A DNA stretch of 64,000 bases. It comes from Kitasatospora cheerisanensis KCTC 2395 (GTDB lineage Bacteria > Actinomycetota > Actinomycetes > Streptomycetales > Streptomycetaceae). The stretch lies in the NCBI RefSeq assembly GCF_000696185.1, contig NZ_KK853997.1:3117723-3181722 (forward strand), read 5' to 3'. The translations under genes and the position numbers were made by a program. Shown here one piece after another: positions 27,591 through 36,066 of the stretch. Under the pieces are notes generated by a model, which did not search any database, was not told the DNA's origin, and saw only the letters and a program-made list of their open reading frames with translations. Each line of letters opens with the position of its first letter. The first letter of the stretch is position 1.

Positions 27591-28169
27591 TCAGTTCAGG
27601 GTGGGGTCGTCCGGGTAGGTGGCGAGCATCGCCAGCGGGCCGCGCTGGCGGCGCAGCACGGAGCGCCACATCCGGTCCGGCTCGATGCAGGAGACGTCGC
27701 CGGCCTCGCACTCCACCGGGTACCAGGCGCCCTCGGCGATCTCCCGTTCCAGCTGGCCGGGCGACCAGCCGGAGTAGCCGGCGAACACCCGCATAGCGCC
27801 GAGCACCCCGGCCAGCACCTGCGGCGGGGCCTCCAGGTCGACCAGGCCGATCGCGCCGTGCACCCGCCGCCAGCCCAGCGGCGCCGGGTGGGTCTCCTCG
27901 CCGGGCACCACCGCGATCGCCAGCGCCGAGTCGAGCGCCACCGGGCCGCCCTGGAACACCACCGCGGGGTCGCCGGTGAGCGACGCCCAGCCGTCCAGCA
28001 CCGCGGCCACGTCCACCGGGGTGGGCCGGTTGAGGACCACGCCGAGCGCCCCCTGGGCGTCGTGGTCGAGCAGCAGGACGACCGCCCTGGCGAAGTTCGG
28101 GTCCGTCAGCACGGGTGTCGCCACGAGCAGTCGGCCGGTGAGCGAGGGGGCCGCTTCCATGCCTGCCAT
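27591..28169 (-). CDS. YqgE/AlgH family protein
   Basis: 192 residues from ATG 28169; a second ATG at 28160 is possible. YqgE pattern: SLTGRLLVATPVLTDPNFARAVVLLLDHDAQGALGVVLNRPT, VFQGGPV and RVFAGYSGWSPGQLEREIAEGAWYPVE. The fold is known but the role is not settled; AlgH of Pseudomonas was named for alginate regulation. It is divergent from murA, with about 220 bp between them. Confidence 0.9.
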   Translation of the reverse strand: MAGMEAAPSLTGRLLVATPVLTDPNFARAVVLLLDHDAQGALGVVLNRPTPVDVAAVLDGWASLTGDPAVVFQGGPVALDSALAIAVVPGEETHPAPLGWRRVHGAIGLVDLEAPPQVLAGVLGAMRVFAGYSGWSPGQLEREIAEGAWYPVECEAGDVSCIEPDRMWRSVLRRQRGPLAMLATYPDDPTLN

Positions 28170-28387
28170 GATGCCCCCCGTCGGGCCGCCGCGGACACCC
28201 GGCGGGCCGTCGGCAGGGCCACCCGTCCGGCGCAATGGCGGTGCCGCGAAGCACCCCTTACAGCATGATCACCAATAGGGCACACGGGAACCAATCGCCC
28301 ACCCTCTACCATCTATGAGGTGGCGAAGGGCCGTTCCCTCAGCTCCGCAGCCAGAAACCTCCCCTGCGCACCCGGATTGCGAGAACG

Positions 28388-29743
28388 ATGACCGACGACG
28401 TCCTGCTGGTCCACGGCGGAAACCCGCTCGAAGGCGAGATCCAGATCCGCGGCGCCAAGAACCTGGTCCCCAAGGCCATGGTCGCCGCGCTGCTCGGCCA
28501 GGGCCCCAGCAGACTGCGCAGCGTGCCGGACATCCGGGACGTCAAGGTCGTCCGCGGCCTGCTGCAGCTGCACGGGGTCACCGTCCGCACCGGCGACGAG
28601 GAGGGCGAGCTGATCCTCGACCCCTCGCACGTCGAGAGCGCCAACGTGGCGGACATCGACGCGCACGCCGGCTCCTCGCGCATCCCGATCCTGTTCTGCG
28701 GCCCGCTGCTGCACCGGCTCGGCCACGCGTTCATCCCGGGTCTCGGCGGCTGCGACATCGGCGGCCGGCCGGTCGACTTCCACTTCGAGGTGCTGCGCCA
28801 GTTCGGCGCCACCATCGAGAAGCACCCGCAGGGCACCTACCTGGTCGCCGCCCAGCGGCTGCGCGGCACCAAGATCGAGCTGCCGTACCCGTCGGTCGGC
28901 GCGACCGAGCAGGTGCTGCTGACCGCGGTGCTGGCGGAGGGCGTCACCGAGCTGCGCAACGCCGCGATCGAGCCGGAGATCGTCGACCTGATCTGCGTGC
29001 TGCAGAAGATGGGCGCCATCATCTCGATGGGCACCGACCGCACCATCCTGATCACCGGTGTGGACGAGCTGGACGGCTACACCCACCGGGCGCTGCCGGA
29101 CCGCCTGGAGGCCGCCTCGTGGGCCTGCGCGGCGCTGGCCACCAAGGGCGACATCTACATCCGGGGCGCCGAGCAGATCCCGATGATGACCTTCCTGAAC
29201 ACCTTCCGGAAGGTCGGCGGCGCCTACGAGATCGACGACGCGGGCATCCGGTTCTGGCACCCGGGCGGCGAGCTCAAGGCGATCGCCCTGGAGACCGACG
29301 TCCACCCGGGCTTCCAGACCGACTGGCAGCAGCCGCTGGTGGTGGCGCTGACCCAGGCCACCGGCCTGTCGATCGTGCACGAGACGGTGTACGAGTCGCG
29401 GCTGGGCTTCACCGGGGCGCTGAACCAGATGGGCGCGCACATCCAGCTGTACCGGGAGTGCCTGGGCGGCACCCCGTGCCGGTTCGGGGCGCGCAACTTC
29501 AACCACTCCGCGGTGGTCTCCGGCCCGTCCAAGCTGATGGGCGCCGAGCTGGTCATCCCGGACCTGCGCGGCGGCTTCTCGTACCTGATCGCGGCGCTGG
29601 CCGCCGAGGGCACCTCGACGGTGCACGGCATCGACCTGATCAACCGCGGCTACGAGAACTTCATGGACAAGCTCCGCGACCTGGGCGCGCACATCGAGCT
29701 GCCGTCCGAGGCCGAGCCGGTCGAGGTCGGCCTGACCGCCTGA
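28388..29743 (+). CDS. murA: UDP-N-acetylglucosamine 1-carboxyvinyltransferase
   Basis: 451 residues. MurA catalyses the first committed step of peptidoglycan synthesis, transfer of enolpyruvate from PEP to UDP-GlcNAc. Visible: the substrate-binding Lys-Asn in RGAKNLVPKAM; the catalytic Cys in GLGGCDIGGRPVDFHFEV; and the C-terminal RNFNHSAVVSGPSKLMGAELVIPDLRGGFSYLIAALAAEG with the conserved Arg-Gly. The nucleophile Cys is present, so fosfomycin sensitivity is expected. It is divergent from yqgE and convergent with the HU gene across a terminator. Confidence 0.96.
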   Translation: MTDDVLLVHGGNPLEGEIQIRGAKNLVPKAMVAALLGQGPSRLRSVPDIRDVKVVRGLLQLHGVTVRTGDEEGELILDPSHVESANVADIDAHAGSSRIPILFCGPLLHRLGHAFIPGLGGCDIGGRPVDFHFEVLRQFGATIEKHPQGTYLVAAQRLRGTKIELPYPSVGATEQVLLTAVLAEGVTELRNAAIEPEIVDLICVLQKMGAIISMGTDRTILITGVDELDGYTHRALPDRLEAASWACAALATKGDIYIRGAEQIPMMTFLNTFRKVGGAYEIDDAGIRFWHPGGELKAIALETDVHPGFQTDWQQPLVVALTQATGLSIVHETVYESRLGFTGALNQMGAHIQLYRECLGGTPCRFGARNFNHSAVVSGPSKLMGAELVIPDLRGGFSYLIAALAAEGTSTVHGIDLINRGYENFMDKLRDLGAHIELPSEAEPVEVGLTA

Positions 29744-29761
29744 CGCCGGGCCCGTGAAAAG

Positions 29762-29799
29762 CCGGTGGCCGGCCTCCCCGAGGGGAGGCCGGCCACCGG
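29762..29799. terminator. Bidirectional terminator between murA and hup
   Basis: Perfect 18-bp stem (29762-29779 with 29782-29799) and a 2-nt loop, placed between the stop of murA and the stop of the convergent HU gene. Confidence 0.85.
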
Positions 29800-29815
29800 T
29801 GCGTTCAGCGGAGGG

Positions 29816-30097
29816 TCACTTGCCCTTCGCGGCTTCCTTCAGCTTCGAGCCGGCGCTGACCTTGACGCTGTAGCCCTCGGCGATCTGGATCGGCTCGCCG
29901 GTCTGCGGGTTGCGGGCGGTGCGGGCAGCGCGCAGGGTGCGCTCGAAGGTCAGGAAACCGGGGATGGTGACCTTCTCGTCGCCCTTGGCGACGACCTCGC
30001 CGGTGATCTCGGCGAAGGCCGCCAGCACGGCGTCGGCGTCCTTGCGGGTCACCTCGGCACGCTCGGCCAGCGCGGCCACCAGCTCACTGCGGTTCAT
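29816..30097 (-). CDS. hupA: HU-family DNA-binding protein
   Basis: 93 residues from ATG 30097. HU fold: MNRSELVAALAERAEVTRKDADAVLAAF, the beta arm RTARNPQTGEPIQIAEGYSVKV and the Lys-rich end SKLKEAAKGK. It is the short HU without the Lys-Ala-rich C-terminal tail found on the second streptomycete HU (HupS). It bends DNA and organises the nucleoid. It is followed by the bidirectional terminator shared with murA. Confidence 0.93.
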   Translation of the reverse strand: MNRSELVAALAERAEVTRKDADAVLAAFAEITGEVVAKGDEKVTIPGFLTFERTLRAARTARNPQTGEPIQIAEGYSVKVSAGSKLKEAAKGK

Positions 30098-30535
30098 GTG
30101 TACTCCTGTGGTCTGTTGCTCTGCCGTGCGCGGAGGCATGGCCGGTCCGCGAACGGTGCTCGTTCAGGCGAGGGGTGGTCAGGGGCCGGGCTCGCACCGC
30201 GAAGCGCCGCAAACTGCCCGCCTGGGTACGAATCCTGCCCCGACCGGCACTGAGAAAGCCAATCGGGCACCGGCGTGGTTGACCCGAACAGCGCCCGCCG
30301 GACAGAGGTATGACGCTCCGTCGGCTCCGGGGTGTCCGGGGCGGGCGGCGGCCGGGACGACACGCCGTGGCACAACCGGGGACGTTCCGTACTTGTCGGA
30401 CACGCCACCCCGTCGCAGGGCTACGGTACGCCTTGGCACCGACAAGCCCAAACACGCCCCTTGCCCTTGTGTCGCAAGGGATCCGGCACGTTCGCCGCAA
30501 TCCGGGCGCGGCGAGCGTGCCGGTCGCTCACCGGC
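30098..30535. other. Intergenic region upstream of hup
   Basis: 438 bp with no convincing gene. It must hold the hup promoter (minus strand), but I see no clear -35/-10 pair. A short inverted repeat CCCTTG-tgtcg-CAAGGG (30464-30480) could be a regulator site. Confidence 0.4.
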
Positions 30536-32011
30536 TCAGAGCTGAACGGCCGGGAACGCGGCGGTGTCGAGCGTTCCGACGATGCCCGGGGTGGGCCTCG
30601 CGGGGGCCGTCTCCGCGTCGCCACGGGCCGCCACGGCGGCGTCCCGGACGGCCGCGGCGACGGTCTTGGCGACGCCCGGGTGGAACACGCTGGGGATGAT
30701 GTAGTTCGGGTTCAGCTCGTCGTCGGCGACGGTGGTGGCCAGCGCCCGGGCGGCGGCCAGCATCATCTCGGTGTCGACGCTGCTGGACTGGGCGTCCAGC
30801 AGGCCGCGGAAGACACCCGGGAAGACCAGCACGTTGTTGATCTGGTTCGGGAAGTCGCTGCGGCCGGTAGCAACCACCGCGGCGGTCTGCCGGGCCACCG
30901 CCGGGTCGACCTCCGGGTCCGGGTTGGCCAGCGCGAAGACGATCGCGTCCTCGGCCATGGTGGCCAGGTCGTCGCCGTCCAGCACGTTCGGGGCGGAGAC
31001 GCCGATGAACACGTCGGCGTCGGCCACGGCCTCCTTGAGGGTGCCGGTGCGGCCGGAGCGGTTGGTGTTCTCGGCGATCCAGCGCAGGTTCTCGTTCAGG
31101 TCCCCGCGGCCCAGGTGGACCACGCCCTGGACGTCCGCCACGGTGGCGTGCGCGACGCCCGCGGCCATCAGCAGCTTGAGGATCGCGGTGCCGGCGGCAC
31201 CGGCGCCGCTCATCACCACGCGGATGTCGCCGATCTCCTTGCCGACCACCTTCAGCGCGTTGGTCAGCGCCGCCAGCACCACGATCGCGGTGCCGTGCTG
31301 GTCGTCGTGGAAGACCGGGATGTCCAGGGCCTCGCGCAGCCGGGCCTCGATCTCGAAGCAGCGCGGGGCGGAGATGTCCTCCAGGTTGATGCCGGCGAAG
31401 CCCGGGGCGATGGCCTTGACGATCGCCACGATCTCGTCGGCGTCCTGGGTGTCCAGGCAGAGCGGCCACGCGTCGATGCCGGCGAAGCGCTTGAACAGCG
31501 CCGCCTTGCCCTCCATCACCGGCAGCGCGGCCTTCGGGCCGATGTTGCCCAGGCCGAGCACCGCGGAGCCGTCGGTGACCACCGCGACCGAGTTGCGCTT
31601 GATGGTCAGGCGGCGGGCGTCCTCCGGGTTCTCGGCGATCGCCATGCACACCCGGGCCACGCCGGGGGTGTAGATCATGCTGAGGTCGTCGCGGTTGCGG
31701 ATCGGCAGCTTCGAGGACATCTCGATCTTGCCGCCGAGGTGCATCAGGAAGGTGCGGTCGGAGACCTTGCCGATGCTGACGCCGTCGATCGCCCGGAGCT
31801 TCTCGACGATCTCCTGGCCGTGCGCCACCGAGGAGGCGGCCACGGTGACGTCGATGCGCAGCGCCTCCAGGCCGGACGCGGTGACGTCCAGACCGGTGAC
31901 CGAGCCGCCGGAGGACTCGACCGCGGTGGTGATGGAGCTCACCGCGTTGCCGGTGGCCGGCACCTCCAACCGGACCGTGATCGAGTTCGAGACACTGGGC
32001 ACCGTCGCCAT
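30536..32011 (-). CDS. NAD(P)-dependent malic enzyme with N-terminal ACT domain
   Basis: 491 residues from ATG 32011, with AGGAAGAAGGA upstream. Residues 1-90 form an ACT-like regulatory domain (NSITVRLEVPATGNAVSSITTAVESSGGSVTG). The malic enzyme body follows: MIYTPGVARVCMAIAENP, the metal and substrate site VFHDDQHGTAIVVLAALTNAL, and the dinucleotide-binding VVMSGAGAAGTAILKLLMAAG. It oxidatively decarboxylates malate to pyruvate. Streptomyces has an NAD and an NADP type; this one resembles the ACT-bearing NAD type, but the cofactor cannot be fixed from sequence. Confidence 0.9.
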   Translation of the reverse strand: MATVPSVSNSITVRLEVPATGNAVSSITTAVESSGGSVTGLDVTASGLEALRIDVTVAASSVAHGQEIVEKLRAIDGVSIGKVSDRTFLMHLGGKIEMSSKLPIRNRDDLSMIYTPGVARVCMAIAENPEDARRLTIKRNSVAVVTDGSAVLGLGNIGPKAALPVMEGKAALFKRFAGIDAWPLCLDTQDADEIVAIVKAIAPGFAGINLEDISAPRCFEIEARLREALDIPVFHDDQHGTAIVVLAALTNALKVVGKEIGDIRVVMSGAGAAGTAILKLLMAAGVAHATVADVQGVVHLGRGDLNENLRWIAENTNRSGRTGTLKEAVADADVFIGVSAPNVLDGDDLATMAEDAIVFALANPDPEVDPAVARQTAAVVATGRSDFPNQINNVLVFPGVFRGLLDAQSSSVDTEMMLAAARALATTVADDELNPNYIIPSVFHPGVAKTVAAAVRDAAVAARGDAETAPARPTPGIVGTLDTAAFPAVQL

Positions 32012-32168
32012 CGACGTCCTTCTTCCTAGAATCAGCGGGCCGTGACCGGCCCGGCAATCGCGCAGCATGCTAGGTCTCGATCGTCGCACCAACCGGGGGC
32101 TTGCCAGAAATAACGTTCATTGAGTGTGCGGATCCGACAAACCTCCCAGGCCCGGCACGACGGCCTCC

Positions 32169-32331
32169 TTGCCCGTCGGCGCGGATGCGTTACATTGGAA
32201 CGGCACCGGCTCGATCCAAGCCCCCGGGCCCAACCTTCGTCCCTTCGAGGGACCACTTGCCGCGAGGCGAGCATGGCGGGTCGGTGTTCAGCTGCACGAA
32301 AGGCCCCCCACCTCCGGGTGGGGGGCCTTTC
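32169..32331 (+). ncRNA. Candidate small RNA between malic enzyme and HelD genes
   Basis: TTGCCC (32169-32174), 16-nt spacer, TACATT (32191-32196) form a reasonable promoter, and a strong terminator ends at about 32330. The implied transcript is about 128 nt, runs convergent with HelD, and contains no convincing ORF (a short ATG frame at 32272 reads through the hairpin). A stem TCCCTTCGAGGGA (32239-32251) lies inside. This is inference from promoter plus terminator; no Rfam family is recognised. Confidence 0.4.
32299..32330. terminator. Bidirectional terminator downstream of helD
   Basis: AAAGGCCCCCCACC (32299-32312) pairs with GGTGGGGGGCCTTT (32317-32330) with a 4-nt loop. A and T runs at both ends give a terminator in both directions. 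Confidence 0.85.
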
Positions 32332-32341
32332 GCGTCCCCGG

Positions 32342-34642
32342 CTACTTCAGCAGCGCGGGCACGCCGGCCGCGTCCGGCAGGTCGTCCGGGCCGGACAGCA
32401 CCGTGAGCCGCTGGGTGGCGCGGGTCAGCGCCACGTACAGCACCCGCAGGCCCGCCTCGGACTCGCCGGCGATGCCGGTCGGGTCGGCGACCACCGTGGC
32501 GTCGTACTCCAGGCCCTTCGCCTCCAGGCTGCCCAGCGCCACCACCCGCTCGCCCAGGCCCTCGGCCCAGGACGCGGCCTCCGCCCGGCGGTCCATCGGG
32601 ACGACCACCGCGACCGTGCCGTCGACCTCGTCCAGCAGCCGCTCCAGCTCGGCCCGGGCGGCCTTGCCGAAGGACGCCGGGTCGGTCTCCCGGACCGCCG
32701 CGAACCGCGGCTGCACGCCGGTCGCCCGGACCGCGCTCGGCGACGGGGTGCCCGGCGCGGCCAGCGCCAGCACCTTCGCCGCCACCTCGGCGATCTCCGC
32801 CGGGTTGCGGTAGTTCACGGTCAGCGTGTGGCGGCGGCGCGGCTTGCCCGCCAGCACCTCGTCCATCGCGGCCTGCGCCTCCTCCGGGAACGGCCAGGAG
32901 GACTGCGCCGGGTCGCCGACGATGGTCCAGGTCGCCATCCGGGAGCGGCGGCCGATCATTCGCCACTGCATCGGGGTGAGGTCCTGCGCCTCGTCGACGA
33001 TCACGTGCGCGTACTCGCGGCGTTCCTCGGGGACGCGCTCGCGCTCGCGCCGGCCGTAGGCCCGCTCGCCGTACGTGGTGACCTCGTCCAGGCCGGTCAG
33101 CAGGTCGATCGCGTCGACCTCGCGGACCTTCGGACGGGCCGGCTCACCGAGCAGCACCTGCAGCTCGTCGACCAGCGCCACGTCGTGCGCGGTCAGCTCG
33201 CCGGCGCCGCGGTCGTCCAGGTGCCGCCAGGACGCCGCCAGCAGGCGGGCCTCGTCCGGGGTGACGGCGCGGCGGGCGATCCGGTTGGTGTGCCGGTGCT
33301 GGCGCAGCGTGGCCAGCACCCGGCGCGGGGTGACGGCCGGCCACCAGGCGTCCAGGAACTCCAGGAACGGCGCCTCGTCGGACACGTACTCGTCGAAGGA
33401 CTCGCGCTCCTCCTGGCGCTGCTCGCGCTCCGCGTGGCTGACCGGCTTCGGCAGGTCGCGGACCGCCTCCGACCAGAGCGCGTCCAGCAGCAGGCGGCGG
33501 GCGCGCGGACGCAGCAGGTTCAGCGGGGTGCCGCCGCCGCCCACCACGTTGCCGCGCACCGACTTGAGCCGGCCGGCGTCCAGCCGCAGCGCCCGGCCGC
33601 GGGCGAACACCTTCAGCTCGGTCGGCGCGCCCAGCTCCAGGGCCGCGCGGGCGGCCCGGCGCAGCAGCTGCACCATCCGCGAGGAGCCCTTGATCCGGGC
33701 CGCCTCGGGGCTGTCGTAGCGGGTCGCCTCGACGCCGTCGACCAGGCTGCCGACCGCGCGGATCGCGACCTGGCCCTCCTCGCCGAGCGAGGGCAGCACG
33801 CCCTCGGTGTAGGAGACCAGCAGCGGCGTCGGGCTGACCACCAGGATGCCGCCCGCGTACCGGCGGCGGTCCTGGTAGAGCAGGAACGCGGCGCGGTGCA
33901 GGGCGACGGCGGTCTTGCCGGTGCCGGGGCCGCCGGTGACCAGGGTGGCGCCGGCCGCAGCGGCCCGGATCACCTCGTCCTGCTCCTTCTGGATGGACGA
34001 GACGATGTCGCGCATCGTGTGGCCGCGGGCCCGGCCCAGGGTGGCCATCAGCGCGCCGTCGCCGACCACGGCGAGTTCCTCGCCGTCCAGGGTCGGGGTC
34101 AGGTCGGGGCGCAGCAGGTCGTCCTCGACGCCGATGACCTTGCGGCCCTTGGAGCGGATCACCCGGCGGCGGATCACCCGGCCCGGCTCCAGCGGCGTCG
34201 CCCGGTAGAACGGGGCGGCGGCCGGGGCCCGCCAGTCGATGACCAGCGGGCCGAACTCGGCGTCGAGCACGCCGAGCCGGCCGATGTGCAGGCTCTCGGC
34301 GACCGCCGGGTCGGCCGGGTCCATCGGCGTCTGCGAGGGGATCCCGTGCTCCTCGGGGGCATCGGCCTGCTGGAGGTCGATGCGCCCGAACAGGAAGTCC
34401 TCGAACTCGTTGTTCAGCCGCTGCAGGTGGGCGCCGGCGCGGTACACCTGGGCGTCGCGCTCGGCGAGCGCGCCGGGGGTGCCGACGTGCACGCGCTTGG
34501 CGGCGTCCTCCAGGATGTACTCCGCCTCGGCGAGCTTCTCCTCCAGCCGCCGGTAGACGGTGTCGAGATGCTGCTGCTCCGCCGCGATCTCGCGGTCGCG
34601 GACAGTGTCGGTGTGGTGCTCGGCAGAGCCGTGCGCGCCCAA
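32342..34642 (-). CDS. helD: HelD-like RNA polymerase-associated UvrD-family ATPase
   Basis: 766 residues, probably from TTG 34642. An N-terminal antiparallel coiled-coil arm (residues 15-80, rich in Glu, Ala and Arg) precedes the HelD signature FEDFLFGRIDLQQ, LHIGRLGVLDAEFGPLVIDWRAPAAAPFYRATP. Walker A is ATLVTGGPGTGKTAVALHRAA; motif II HVIVDEAQDLTPMQW; motif III VGDPAQSSWPF; motif VI VLYVALTRATQRL. HelD enzymes pull stalled or drug-inhibited RNA polymerase off DNA, and in some actinobacteria a relative (HelR) gives rifamycin tolerance. I saw no rifamycin-associated palindrome upstream. Confidence 0.85.
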   Translation of the reverse strand: MGAHGSAEHHTDTVRDREIAAEQQHLDTVYRRLEEKLAEAEYILEDAAKRVHVGTPGALAERDAQVYRAGAHLQRLNNEFEDFLFGRIDLQQADAPEEHGIPSQTPMDPADPAVAESLHIGRLGVLDAEFGPLVIDWRAPAAAPFYRATPLEPGRVIRRRVIRSKGRKVIGVEDDLLRPDLTPTLDGEELAVVGDGALMATLGRARGHTMRDIVSSIQKEQDEVIRAAAAGATLVTGGPGTGKTAVALHRAAFLLYQDRRRYAGGILVVSPTPLLVSYTEGVLPSLGEEGQVAIRAVGSLVDGVEATRYDSPEAARIKGSSRMVQLLRRAARAALELGAPTELKVFARGRALRLDAGRLKSVRGNVVGGGGTPLNLLRPRARRLLLDALWSEAVRDLPKPVSHAEREQRQEERESFDEYVSDEAPFLEFLDAWWPAVTPRRVLATLRQHRHTNRIARRAVTPDEARLLAASWRHLDDRGAGELTAHDVALVDELQVLLGEPARPKVREVDAIDLLTGLDEVTTYGERAYGRRERERVPEERREYAHVIVDEAQDLTPMQWRMIGRRSRMATWTIVGDPAQSSWPFPEEAQAAMDEVLAGKPRRRHTLTVNYRNPAEIAEVAAKVLALAAPGTPSPSAVRATGVQPRFAAVRETDPASFGKAARAELERLLDEVDGTVAVVVPMDRRAEAASWAEGLGERVVALGSLEAKGLEYDATVVADPTGIAGESEAGLRVLYVALTRATQRLTVLSGPDDLPDAAGVPALLK

Positions 34643-34748
34643 GGAGCCCCCAGAGGTGCGGAGAAAAAGGCGGACGGACGATCTTACGGGATGAACTGTT
34701 CCGCAGACGAGGGCCGCCCCGCCCCCGGGCGCACCGGCGGGGGGCCGG

Positions 34749-35888
34749 TCAGCGGTCGAGGGTCAGCCGGTAGCCCCGTTTCACCACCGTGGTGATCAGT
34801 CCGGGCACCCCGAGCGCCTGCCGCAGCCGGGCCATCGCGCTCTCCACGGCGTGCTCGTCGCCGCCGCTGCCGGGCAGCACCCGCAGCAGGTCGGCGCGCG
34901 CCACCACCCAGCCGGGGTGCCGGGCGAGCGCCCGCAGCAGCGCCATTCCGGCGGGCGGGACGGGGCGCAGCCGGCCGTCGACGACGGCGGCCCGGCCGCG
35001 CAGTTCGAGGGTGTGGCCGGCCACCGGGAAGGTGCGGGCCCGCTCCGGCAGCGCGGCGGTGAGGGTCTGCACCATCGCGCCCAGCCGCATCCGCTCCGGC
35101 CACACGACGGGGATGTCGTGCGCCTCCAGCGGGGCGGCGGTGACCGGGCCGACGCACACCGCGAGCACCTCGCGGCGCAGCGCGGTCAGCAGCTCGCCGG
35201 TGCGGCCGCGGGCGGCGGCGCGGTCCAGCAGGCCGATGGCGGCGGGTGCGGAGGTGAAGGTGACGGCGTCCAGGGCGCCCGCGCAGACCGCGTCGATCAG
35301 CCGGTCCAGCGGGCCGGTGTCGACGGGCGGCAGCCAGCGGTAGACGGGCACCTCGACCACTTCCGCGCCGGCGGTGCGCAGCGACTCGACGAAGCCGGCC
35401 AGCGGGGCGCCGTGCAGCTGGACGGCGATCCGGCGGCCCTCGACGCCCTCCGCGAGCAGGTGGGAGAGCACCTCGGCGGAGGACTCGGTGGCGGCGGAGA
35501 AGGATTCGCGCAGCCCGGCGGCGCGGATCGAGCCCTTGGCCTTGGGTCCGCGGGCGAGCACCGAGGCCCGGCCGAGGGCGGCCCGCAGCTCCTCGCCGAG
35601 GTCCCAGCCGTCGGCGGCCTCCAGCCAGCCGCGGAAGCCGATGCCGGTGGTGGCGACGGCGAGGTCGGGCGGGTCGGCGATCAGGGCGCGGGTGGCCTCC
35701 AGCAGGTCGCCGTCGTCGGCGAGCGGGACGATCCGCAGCGCGGGGGCGCGCAGCACGTCGGCGCCGCGGCGTTCGAGCAGGGCGGCGAGTTCGTCGGCGC
35801 GGCGGGCGGCGGTGATGCCGACGGTCCAGCCGGCCAGCGGTCCGGCGGCGGGGGTGGCGGGGTCGACGGGGTCGACGGGGTCGGCCAT
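34749..35888 (-). CDS. nnaR: NnaR-type nitrate/nitrite assimilation regulator (HemD-like + winged helix)
   Basis: 379 residues from ATG 35888. Residues about 15-265 are a uroporphyrinogen-III-synthase-like domain (GWTVGITAARRADELAALLERRGADVLRAPAL). Residues 280-379 are an OmpR/PhoB-type winged HTH (GRAAVVDGRLRPVPPAGMALLRALARHPGWVVARADLLRVLPG, ending LITTVVKRGYRLTLDR). This fusion matches NnaR of S. coelicolor, which acts with GlnR at narK and nitrite reductase genes. The neighbouring narK supports that. The HemD half is probably a sensor and not an active heme-pathway enzyme. Confidence 0.85.
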   Translation of the reverse strand: MADPVDPVDPATPAAGPLAGWTVGITAARRADELAALLERRGADVLRAPALRIVPLADDGDLLEATRALIADPPDLAVATTGIGFRGWLEAADGWDLGEELRAALGRASVLARGPKAKGSIRAAGLRESFSAATESSAEVLSHLLAEGVEGRRIAVQLHGAPLAGFVESLRTAGAEVVEVPVYRWLPPVDTGPLDRLIDAVCAGALDAVTFTSAPAAIGLLDRAAARGRTGELLTALRREVLAVCVGPVTAAPLEAHDIPVVWPERMRLGAMVQTLTAALPERARTFPVAGHTLELRGRAAVVDGRLRPVPPAGMALLRALARHPGWVVARADLLRVLPGSGGDEHAVESAMARLRQALGVPGLITTVVKRGYRLTLDR

Positions 35889-36066
35889 GCGGCGGCAGTC
35901 CTTCGGTGCGCCGCCCGGGGGTGTTCCCGGCGGGTCCTCGGCCGGGTGTGCGGCGGCGCGGTCGGGTGGTGGGTGGGTGATCCATCGTCGCCGTGCGGGG
36001 TGACGCCCCCGGGTCGGGCGGGTGTCCGGCGTGTTTCGCGGCCCGGCCCGGGGGCGTGACGGCGGG

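Noticed and set aside
28388..29743. Intrinsic fosfomycin resistance of MurA
   Set aside because: The catalytic loop reads GGCDIGG; the Cys is present and Asp merely follows it, so the Cys-to-Asp resistance change is not present.
34643..34748. Rifamycin-associated element upstream of helD
   Set aside because: No matching palindrome was found by reading this gap on both strands.
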